NCBI GenBank assembly: GCA_023246415.1 | Contig: JAHFIK010000005.1 | Coordinates: 1,729 to 29,948, forward strand | Direction of reading: 5' to 3' | Source: Candidatus Uhrbacteria bacterium | GTDB taxonomy: Bacteria > Patescibacteriota > Patescibacteriia > 2-12-FULL-60-25 | DNA length: 28,220 bases | Shown here: piece by piece, positions 1 through 7,200 of the stretch | Layout: each line of letters begins with the position of its first letter | Numbering within the stretch: position 1 is the first letter of the stretch | Position numbers and translations under genes: made by a program | Notes under the pieces: model-generated | Database searches by the model: none | The model's input: only the letters and a program-made list of their open reading frames with translations | What the model was told of the DNA's origin: nothing

Positions 1-49
1 AAAAAACGACACCGCGTGATCACGTCCAGAAGCTGGAGTGATCACGCGG
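1..49 (-). terminator. Rho-independent terminator of the minus-strand repeat-module gene
   Basis: A near-perfect inverted repeat pairs CCGCGTGATCAC (12-23) with GTGATCACGCGG (38-49). An inner stem, TCCAG/CTGGA (25-29 with 33-37), closes on an AAG loop. Read on the minus strand, the hairpin is followed about 5 nt later by six T (complement of 1-6). It lies just past the stop of the minus-strand gene ending at 82, so it is well placed to end that transcript. The short gap between stem and T-run is slightly unusual. Confidence 0.75.
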
Positions 50-81
50 CGGTGAGTGGTGCGTTGCGCGCGATTCGTCGT

Positions 82-807
82 TCAGTCCCGTACCGGTTTC
101 CATGCGGGAATGAGATTCGGTGCGCGGTAGATGTCGCCGATTTTTGCCGAGTGCCAGACGTGATTGATCAAGAGGTACTTGATTCCTCCGCTGGATGGAT
201 GCTCATCGATTGAGACAAGGGTTCCGTGTTCATTGAATCCGAGGAATCCGATGCGTCGTCTTCCGTGATCTTCGAAACTGAAATAGAGCATGGATTGTTC
301 CCCAACAAAGAGGTTCATCCGTAGCGATGTGCTCGGTTCGAGGCGATTGCTCGCTCGAATGTCGTCCCAGTCCGCAGGAGAGATTGTTCGCGTGGCAAGG
401 GCTTTTTCGAAAATCGCGATGAGGTCGATCGGCTTGTCCCATGTTTGACATGAGCAACCTTCAGGGTGAGTCTTTTCATCGAGCGGTCGCCATCGCGCTT
501 CCGGTGAGTCGGCGAAATGCCAGCACTCCTCGATGAGTAGGTATCTCACGCCCTGCATCACGGTTCCGCGTTGGCGTTCGTCAATGGAAACGAGCGTACC
601 GGCTTCATTGAAGCCCATCCAGCCCTTCCGGATCTCCCCATCGTCGTTGATATATTCGTAGAAGATGAGTCGATGTTCACCTCGGAAGAGTCCTTTGCGG
701 AATGTGGTCGTTGGTTCAAGTGTTCCAATTCGTTGGATCGTTGCCCAGTCTCCTGGACTCATTGTTCTCGTTTCGGCTGCTTTTTTAAAGATCGATTCGA
801 GGTTCAT
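82..807 (-). CDS. Hypothetical protein made of two tandem copies of a ~100-residue module
   Basis: I do not recognise the family. The 241-residue product contains two homologous halves, roughly residues 6-110 and 132-235. Both run through the same landmarks: IF(K/E)KA, TR T(M/I)SPxDW, LEP(T/S)T(T/S), a conserved GFNE.GTLVSIDE, then a YLLI...WH ending. There is no signal peptide and no membrane helix, so the protein is probably cytosolic. The open frame extends upstream to 924. I prefer the ATG at 807 because a promoter-like TTGACA/CATAAC pair at 851-879 would start transcription near 844, and AAAGAGA lies just upstream of that ATG. The two copies differ clearly at the DNA level, so the duplication is not recent. 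A hairpin terminator follows at 1-49. The gene is divergent from rpsU and is probably a single-gene unit. Confidence 0.7.
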   Translation of the reverse strand: MNLESIFKKAAETRTMSPGDWATIQRIGTLEPTTTFRKGLFRGEHRLIFYEYINDDGEIRKGWMGFNEAGTLVSIDERQRGTVMQGVRYLLIEECWHFADSPEARWRPLDEKTHPEGCSCQTWDKPIDLIAIFEKALATRTISPADWDDIRASNRLEPSTSLRMNLFVGEQSMLYFSFEDHGRRRIGFLGFNEHGTLVSIDEHPSSGGIKYLLINHVWHSAKIGDIYRAPNLIPAWKPVRD

Positions 808-850
808 CCGTATTCTCTTTCTATCTATCTCTGCGAGAGAAGACCGTTTC

Positions 851-879
851 GTTATGCTTGAAATCATCTGATTTGTCAA
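851..879 (-). promoter_or_regulatory. Promoter for the minus-strand repeat-module gene
   Basis: On the minus strand a perfect TTGACA (complement of 874-879), a 17-nt spacer and CATAAC (complement of 851-856) form a sigma70-type promoter. Transcription would begin near 844, giving a ~37-nt leader before the ATG at 807. If real, the longer open frame starting at 924 or 867 cannot be translated from this transcript. Confidence 0.55.
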
Positions 880-915
880 CCTGCCATGACCTTCGCGCGG
901 CCCGGCGATAGAAGA

Positions 916-944
916 TTGACCCATTGCTACAAATACGGTACTCT
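916..944 (+). promoter_or_regulatory. Possible promoter for rpsU-yqeY
   Basis: TTGACC (916-921), a 17-nt spacer and TACTCT (939-944) lie about 70 nt before the rpsU start. The -10 match is weak (3 of 6). The position between two divergent genes is what one would expect. It does not overlap the minus-strand promoter at 851-879. Confidence 0.35.
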
Positions 945-1011
945 TTTTCTCGATCGTCGCCGTTCCCGGTGGCTGATCACATCCACCAAATTAGAAAGGA
1001 GTTGAGCTTAT

Positions 1012-1257
1012 CTGTCAGTAGAAGTACGACGCAAGAAAGGAGAAGGATTCGACGCATTACTGCGCCGTTTTCAGCGTCGGTTCCAGCAGAGTGGACGCGG
1101 GCTCCAAACCAAGAAAGTTCGTTTTCTCGTTCGAGAACCAAGTCGGAATAAGCAGCGCACCAGCGCGTTGCGACGCCAGACGAAACGGTCCGAGTACGAA
1201 TACCTCCTCAAAACCGGCCAGTTGAAAGAAGAACCGAAGCGGAAGGGTCGACGTTAA
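1012..1257 (+). CDS. rpsU: 30S ribosomal protein S21, apparent CTG start
   Basis: Translation from CTG at 1012 gives 81 residues beginning MSVEVRRKKGEGFDALLRRF. Further on come the S21 hallmarks QQSG, PSRNKQR, ALRRQTKRSEYEYLL and a lysine/arginine-rich tail, so the identity is clear. S21 sits on the small-subunit platform near the anti-Shine-Dalgarno end of 16S rRNA and helps initiation. The frame contains no ATG, GTG or TTG usable as a start: the upstream in-frame stop is at 1003-1005, leaving only GCT, TAT, CTG, TCA and GTA before the conserved VEVRR. AAAGGAG (995-1001) lies 10 nt before the CTG, one of the few good Shine-Dalgarno sites in the window. yqeY follows after 11 nt, the same rpsU-yqeY pairing found in many Firmicutes. 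A lost ATG through sequencing error is the main alternative to true CTG initiation. Confidence 0.88.
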   Translation: MSVEVRRKKGEGFDALLRRFQRRFQQSGRGLQTKKVRFLVREPSRNKQRTSALRRQTKRSEYEYLLKTGQLKEEPKRKGRR

Positions 1258-1268
1258 ATTTTTGTCTC

Positions 1269-1718
1269 ATGACGATCGTCGAAACCATCAATGCCGATTT
1301 AATCTCGGCCATGAAACAGAAGGACGAGTTGGAGCTCTCAACGCTCCGACTCGTCCGTTCTGCGTTAAAGAATAAGGAAATCGATCAGGGGAAGGCTCTT
1401 GAAGATGCGGATGTCATCGCGGTGATTAAAACGATGAAGAAACAGTTTGAGGATGCGCTCGCGGATTTCGTTAAAGGGAATCGTTCCGATCTCATTGAGA
1501 AGCAGCAGAAAGAAATCGCGATCGTCGCGCGGTATCTTCCGGCGGGCATGCCCGCCGAACAGATTGAGAAGATCGTTCGCGAACAGATTGCGGCCGTTGG
1601 CGCCACATCGCCAAGCGATGTTGGAAAAGTGATGGGACCGGCCATGAAAGCGCTCGCAGGTGGTGCGGATGGAAACCAAGTTCGAGAAATTGTCACGCGT
1701 TTGTTGACGGCTGCGTAA
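1269..1718 (+). CDS. yqeY: GatB/YqeY domain protein
   Basis: This 149-residue protein matches the YqeY family, the tRNA-binding helical domain also found at the C-terminus of GatB, the amidotransferase subunit that makes Gln-tRNA(Gln) or Asn-tRNA(Asn). Visible family features are LISAMKQKDELELSTLRLVR near the N-terminus, IKKMKKQ-like (IKTMKKQFEDAL), the YLPAGMPAEQI motif, and the C-terminal GKVMGPAMKAL..GADGNQVREIV segment. Length is typical for the stand-alone form. The exact role of free-standing YqeY is not established. It starts 11 nt after the rpsU stop without a Shine-Dalgarno site, which suggests co-transcription and possibly coupled translation with rpsU. Confidence 0.92.
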   Translation: MTIVETINADLISAMKQKDELELSTLRLVRSALKNKEIDQGKALEDADVIAVIKTMKKQFEDALADFVKGNRSDLIEKQQKEIAIVARYLPAGMPAEQIEKIVREQIAAVGATSPSDVGKVMGPAMKALAGGADGNQVREIVTRLLTAA

Positions 1719-1752
1719 GTCGTCGTGTGTTGATCTGGTTCTTTTCAAAATT

Positions 1753-1814
1753 CCAAATTCCAAATTCCAGATGCGATCACGCTGAACGTGATGGATCGGG
1801 AATTTAGGGTTTGG
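1753..1814. repeat. CCAAATT-word inverted repeat enclosing a second hairpin
   Basis: CCAAATTCCAAATTCC (1753-1768) pairs with GGAATTTAGGGTTTGG (1799-1814), a 16-bp stem with two G-U pairs and one mismatch. The loop holds a smaller stem, ATCACG (1776-1781) with CGTGAT (1787-1792), closing on CTGAA. The left arm is a tandem repeat of CCAAATT, and the same word forms another hairpin at 3756-3780. It sits between yqeY and the first surface gene and could act as a terminator, though no clean T-run follows on either side. Confidence 0.6.
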
Positions 1815-1858
1815 AGTCCTCTAAGCCCTTTCTTACGTCACCTTACCGTTCCTCCCCC

Positions 1859-3715
1859 ATGCTTTGGAACGTTTTCAAACCACATCAGAGTTCTCTTTCG
1901 AAGCGCCGTCGCGGATCGTCGCGTCTCTTCGTTGTCGCGTTCACCATCACCGCGCTCGTGTTTTCATTGATTGCGCCATCGGTGTTCGCGCAGAGCGGCG
2001 CAACGGAAGGATTGACGGCCGTCGGGAACAGCGCCGGGCTTGGACAATCGGATCTCTTTCAAATCATCGGTCGGATCATCAACATTTTCCTGAGTTTTCT
2101 CGGGGTCATTCTTTTAATCATTATCATCTACGCCGGATATCTCTGGATGACGGCAGGCGGCGATGCGGCAAAGGTTGAAAAAGCAAAACTCTGGATTCGG
2201 AACGCCATCATCGGATTGGCGATCATCGTTTCGGCGTATGCGATCACACAGTTTATCTTAAAGGCGCTCACCGGTGATGGGGGGAATACGGGAAATAGCG
2301 GATCCGGACAAACCGTGCAGGTGTTCCCGGATCTGTCCGGATCACTGGGCGGCGGGATTATCGAATCTCACTTCCCGCCACGCGATGCGACCGGAATTCC
2401 CCGAAATACGGCAATCATCGTGACCTTTAAAAAGGCGATGAAGATCAGTTCCATCATCGCCGGATACAACGATGCCGGAACGCCTGCAGATCGTTCGGAT
2501 GACACGGTGAGCGAAGCGTTGAATGCGAGTGCTGTAAAAATCTATCGAACGTCTGGCGGAGAATCGACCGCACTCACGAGTGCGCAAGTCCGTGTGCATT
2601 TTACGGACGATCGGAAAACGTTCGTGTTCCGCCCGGTGGATTATCTTGGGAGTGCCACCGAGAACGTGGACTACACGGTTGCATTGAAAGCTGATGCGAT
2701 TCAATTGGAAAATGGACGTCCGGCCTTCGCGGGAAGTTACGCGAGCGGCTATAAGTGGGCGTTCCAAACGAGCACGGTCATCGATACGACGCCGCCACAG
2801 GTCATGAGTGTGTTCCCGTCACTAAACCAGACGGTTGCAAAGAATGTGATCACGCAGATCGTGTTCTCGGAGGCAGTTGATCCAACGGCGGTCACCGGAA
2901 TTGTGAAGAACGGCAGAGGATTCAATAACATCCGACTCCAGCCGGGGGATGGCGGAAATCTGCCGCTCATCGATGGGGAGTATAAGATTTCGAATCAGTA
3001 TAAGACTGTGGAGTTTGTTCCGGGTCCACCGGCCTGCGGGGTGAATACGTGTGGCGAAGAAGTATTCTGTCTCCCAGGGGCTACACGGGTGAACGGATTG
3101 GTTCATGCGGCAACGCTTGATGGGACCGGTCCGGCCGCGGCCTTCTTGGCGGCCGGATACGACGGTGTGGTTGATGTGGCCGGCAACTCGCTTGATGGGA
3201 ATCACGATGGCGTGGCGGGCGGACCGGAAGGGGATAACTTTACATGGAATTTCATGACGACCGATCAGGTGAATCTGACGCCACCGCACATTGAGGTCAC
3301 CACGCCGCCCGCAGATCGCGGAGACTACGCCGGACGTTCGAATATTGATCCGTTCGCACCGATCCGCGTTCGATTCGATTCGATTCTCCAGGGGTCCTCA
3401 TTTAATACGGATAGCGCCACCATCACGACGCATGAACCGAGTAATATGGTGGATACGTTCTGGTGGACGGCCGGACAGGATTTCTTGAAGGCGGACAATC
3501 AACCGGTCGCTTCACCAACAGATGTTGCGGTCAAAGGCGAGGCGTATCTGATGCATCGACAGTTTGCGACATCGACGCGTTACGATCCGTATCTGAACTC
3601 TTCGATTCGGAATGTGTATCAGAACTGTTTTAGCCCGGTGGCCTCTGCGGTGTGTACCGGATCACCGAACTGTTGCTTGAATGAATCATCAGGTGATGCC
3701 TGTGTATTCCCGTAA
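1859..3715 (+). CDS. Secreted protein: VirB2/TrbC-like two-helix module plus Ig-like domains
   Basis: The 618-residue product starts with a signal peptide (about 1-44: basic KRRRGSSR, a hydrophobic stretch, then SVFA before Q). Two hydrophobic helices (~72-98 and ~114-137) follow, joined by the loop TAGGDAAKVEKAKLWIR. This is the layout of VirB2/TrbC pilins of type IV secretion systems and is shared with the next two genes. After a Gly/Ser/Asn linker come about three bacterial Ig-like (Big_5/SbsA-type) domains, with landmarks such as FPPRDATGIPRNTAIIVTF, DTTPPQVMSVFP and WNFMTTDQ. The C-terminus is cysteine-rich (CTGSPNCC). I chose the ATG at 1859. The frame opens upstream at TTG 1811, but that adds residues encoded by the hairpin and an extension before the signal peptide. 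There is no clear Shine-Dalgarno site. The likely topology is membrane-anchored by the helical hairpin with the Ig-like part outside. Confidence 0.8.
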   Translation: MLWNVFKPHQSSLSKRRRGSSRLFVVAFTITALVFSLIAPSVFAQSGATEGLTAVGNSAGLGQSDLFQIIGRIINIFLSFLGVILLIIIIYAGYLWMTAGGDAAKVEKAKLWIRNAIIGLAIIVSAYAITQFILKALTGDGGNTGNSGSGQTVQVFPDLSGSLGGGIIESHFPPRDATGIPRNTAIIVTFKKAMKISSIIAGYNDAGTPADRSDDTVSEALNASAVKIYRTSGGESTALTSAQVRVHFTDDRKTFVFRPVDYLGSATENVDYTVALKADAIQLENGRPAFAGSYASGYKWAFQTSTVIDTTPPQVMSVFPSLNQTVAKNVITQIVFSEAVDPTAVTGIVKNGRGFNNIRLQPGDGGNLPLIDGEYKISNQYKTVEFVPGPPACGVNTCGEEVFCLPGATRVNGLVHAATLDGTGPAAAFLAAGYDGVVDVAGNSLDGNHDGVAGGPEGDNFTWNFMTTDQVNLTPPHIEVTTPPADRGDYAGRSNIDPFAPIRVRFDSILQGSSFNTDSATITTHEPSNMVDTFWWTAGQDFLKADNQPVASPTDVAVKGEAYLMHRQFATSTRYDPYLNSSIRNVYQNCFSPVASAVCTGSPNCCLNESSGDACVFP

Positions 3716-3719
3716 TCAT

Positions 3720-4241
3720 ATGCGTTGCCACATCGGAGGTCGCTCGATTCAAATTCCAAATTCCACCATTTGGAATTTGGGTTTTGTGTTGATTGTGAGC
3801 GTTTTGATGTGTATTCCGCATGCGGCACTCGCTCAGCAGCACGCAAAGAGCACGCTTGATCTGGGGATCGATAAGATTACTTCTCAGCTCGTTCTGCCGG
3901 AAGGCGATCCGCGAGATATCGCGGTTCGTCTGATTAACGTCGCCCTTCAATTTTTGGCAATCATTGTGCTCGTCATGGTCGTCTGGAGCGGATTTCTCTT
4001 TCTGTTCTCTGGTGGAAAAAAAGAGAATATGGAACGCGCGGGGGCCGTGATGCGAAACGCGATTATCGGGCTGATTATCATTCTCTGCAGTTGGGCGATT
4101 GTTCGATACGTTATTTCATCATTCATTGGCGCGATCAACGGAACGGATGCGAATACATCCGCCCTCCTTGATCGGCCACGAACGATCGGAACACATTCAT
4201 TTGAACCACTAAACCGATTTGATGCGCGATATCAGGTATGA
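3720..4241 (+). CDS. Small VirB2/TrbC-like pilin-type membrane protein
   Basis: The 173-residue product is essentially a signal peptide plus the two-helix module, making it the most pilin-like of the three paralogues. The signal peptide ends at AALA before QQ (~38-39). The helices lie at ~71-99 (INVALQFLAIIVLVMVVWSG) and ~113-138 (NAIIGLIIILCSWAIVRYVI), separated by a charged loop with KKENMERAGAVMR. The IIILCSWAI.RYVI segment is nearly identical to the giant protein encoded next. The ATG at 3720 lies 4 nt after the previous stop and gives a basic n-region. Other options are TTG at 3777, or a rare ATT at 3747, which has GGAGG 7 nt upstream. The inverted repeat at 3756-3780 lies inside the signal-peptide coding region. 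The stop overlaps the next start as ATGA, implying translational coupling. I see no VirB4, VirB6 or other secretion-system gene nearby, so pilus assembly is only an analogy. Confidence 0.75.
   Translation: MRCHIGGRSIQIPNSTIWNLGFVLIVSVLMCIPHAALAQQHAKSTLDLGIDKITSQLVLPEGDPRDIAVRLINVALQFLAIIVLVMVVWSGFLFLFSGGKKENMERAGAVMRNAIIGLIIILCSWAIVRYVISSFIGAINGTDANTSALLDRPRTIGTHSFEPLNRFDARYQV
3756..3780. repeat. CCAAATT-word hairpin inside the 5' end of the small pilin-like gene
   Basis: CCAAATTCCA (3756-3765) pairs perfectly with TGGAATTTGG (3771-3780) around a CCATT loop, and a T-rich stretch (GTTTTGTG) follows. It uses the same word as the hairpin at 1753-1814. With the ATG start at 3720 it is translated as part of the signal peptide n-region. 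It could be an attenuator or terminator if the true start lies downstream. Confidence 0.6.
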
Positions 4242-7200
4242 GTAAGCGATTGCTGTTAGCTCTCTTTGTTGCCGCTTCCATTGCGGTTGGTGCGCTGTGG
4301 ACCGCTCCGGTCCTCGCGCAGCAGACGACGGTGATGTCTGGACTTCAGTCGGTCGGGGGCACGATTGCGCTTCCGGATACGGATCCGCGGATCATTGCGA
4401 GTCGCATCATCAACGTCGCACTGGGCGTATTAGGAATTATCTTTTTGATTTTGATCGTGTACGCGGGGTTTTTGTACATGACGAGTGGCGGGAATCCGGA
4501 AAAAACAGAACGTGCCATCAAGCTTATTCGAAACGGGGTCATTGGATTGATCATTATCCTCTGCAGCTGGGCCATTGCACGCTACGTCATTGATAAGTTG
4601 ATTGAAGCGGCAGGCGGTGGTGGCAACGGCGGGTCAACGGGCAGTGGTCCTGGCGGTGGTGGATTCACGCCGTCGGGCGGATCCACGGTGTTGCGCGTGG
4701 TTGGATTGTCGCCAAACGGAACGATCAATAATCGGAAAGTGCTGGTGAAGATCGTCTTTTCGTTGCCGATTTCCGATTCTGCGGCTGCGAACGCAGATGC
4801 GGTCATTGTGACGAAGACAGACGGGACGCGGATTCCGGGAACGATTACGCATCCGTCGCCAAATACGTTGTTCTTCCATCCAAGCACAAGCTGTCCCGCG
4901 CCGAATGCGGATAAATTCTGTTTTGACGCAGATACGGATTTTCATGCGCGGGCCAACGATGCCGTGGTGGTTGGACGCGATGGGCAACCGTTGCGGTGCG
5001 GCGGATTCAACCCAGCGTGCGATGTCACCTTCCATACCGGAACAGAGGTGGATACGACGCCACCGACGGTCTCGATGGTTTCTCCGTTAGACGGGGCAGC
5101 CGTTCCGGCGAACTCACTCGTTGATCTTTCCGCGTTCGCTTCTGATAACGTGGCGATTGGATTCGTCTCATTCAGTGATAACGGACAGGTTGTTGGTCAA
5201 GATGCGCCACAGGGAGCGAGTCCGGCCACCTTCAGCGCTCGGATGCGTTGGGACACGGCGGGGATTGCTGCCGGACAAACGCGAACGATTACCGCAACAG
5301 CGTATGATACGGATACCGGAAAAACAGATAGTAGTCCGATTACGGTTCATGTCCGTGCCGCGCACTGCTTTAATGGAACGCAGGATAGCGGGGAAACGGG
5401 GATTGATTGCGGCGGCAATATCAGTTCAGCGGATTATTGCGGCGCGTGCGCCGGTCAGGCATGTACGGTGAATTCGGATTGTGCATCTGGGGTGTGCACC
5501 GGCGGGGTGTGTGTGGAACAGCCGATCATCACTAGCTTCAATCCAAACAACGGCGCAGTCGGTTCGCTTGTTACGATTAACGGATATAATTTCGGGTCGT
5601 CCGGGGAGGTGTGGTTCCTTGGTCCAGCTGGTGCGACCTCTGTTCGGGCCATGCCGCCGCAAGCGTGCGTGGATGCGGGTGTTTGGCAATGGGGGAATCG
5701 CCAAGTGGTCATTCAGGTTCCCGTTGGAGCTCAGAATGGTCCGATTCGGTTGAAGAATTTGAACAGCGGATTGTCCGCAGATACCAATCTGCCGCCTGCG
5801 ACAACGCCGACTGATTTTATTGTGAACGATACGCTCCGTCCGGGGTTGTGTGCGATCCGTCCAACGAGCGCCACGCCGGCAACGCCGTTTACGCTGTATG
5901 GCACGGGATTTGGAACGGCGAGCGGTCAAGTTCAGTTTGGAACGCAAACGTTAACGCCAGCAGCCTGGGGAACACAGACCGTGCAATCAAGCTATCCGAA
6001 TGTCGCGGTTGGATCCTATGACGTTTCGGTGAATGTTGCCGGGATGACATCGAATCCGGTGACCGCGCAGGTGACGGCATCCGAAGGTGGAGGAACACCG
6101 CAGATTGCAGAGATCACGCCTCCGGCAGGACCGATTGGACAGTATATTACGATTACCGGTCGAAATTTTGGTTCTGGTGTCGGTTCTGTCTTTTTTCAAA
6201 ACGTGGCCAGCGGACAATCAGTTCAGGCGGATACGACATTCCCAGCCGCCTGCCAAACATCGTTTTGGCATGATACGAGTATTATCGTAAAAGTTCCGAA
6301 GTCACTGACTTCCGGTGGATCTCCGCTTCCGACTGGCGCGTATACTGTTTATGTTCGGACCGCGCTTCCAAATACGCCAGATTCAAATCATGTGAATTTT
6401 GCGGTGAATACGGATCCGCTTGCGCCAGGGCTCTGCGCGATTTCTCCGCGGGTTGGCCCAATCGGAACAAATGTCACCTTATATGGTGAGCATTTTGGAA
6501 GCAGCGGTCAGGTGGTGTACAGCGCGAATGTGGTTGGGGCGACGGCGGCCTCATGGGCCGATGGTCAGATCACCTCTCGAATTCCTGCGGCGGCACACAG
6601 TGGTCCGGTCGTGGTGAACGTGCCTGTTGCGGGTGGGTCAACGACCTCTTCAAATCCAGTCTTGCTTGAAGTTCGGAACTGCAACGAGTCTGCAGGCGTG
6701 TGTACAAAGGATGAAGCCTGCTGCTCTGATGGCGTGTGTCATCCGCCGGTTTGTACGGGGACGTCGTGTACGCCCGCGGTCTGTTCAGCTGGTCCGACCC
6801 CGGGGGTGTTCGCGTGGCAGTTCTCGACGGGGATTATTCCGCGCGCTCCAAGCGTGGTGGTCCAGTGTGGACAATTCGATCTTCCGTCTCCAACGCCGTG
6901 GTCCGGTCGTGATGGCGGAAACGCGGCGTGCGTGAACGCGGATATCGGCATGCTCTTTACGACCTTGCTGGATCAAACAACGATTACGGATCAGACCGTG
7001 CACGTTTTTGAGTGTACGGGTTCTGGGTCGTCGCCGTGTGCGACTCAAACGGAAGTCACGAAGACAATGACGGTCACGCCAGCGGATGGGGCCTCCGGCG
7101 AAGGTCGGAACTATGTTGATGCGCATCCGACCACCGCGCTCAAACCGTCGACAACGTATCAGGTGGTCTTAACGACCGGGGTGCGTGGTCTTGGTGCCGG

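Noticed and set aside
924..1151. ATG-started 75-codon frame upstream of yqeY
   Set aside because: It is in another frame from the unmistakable ribosomal protein S21 sequence that it overlaps.
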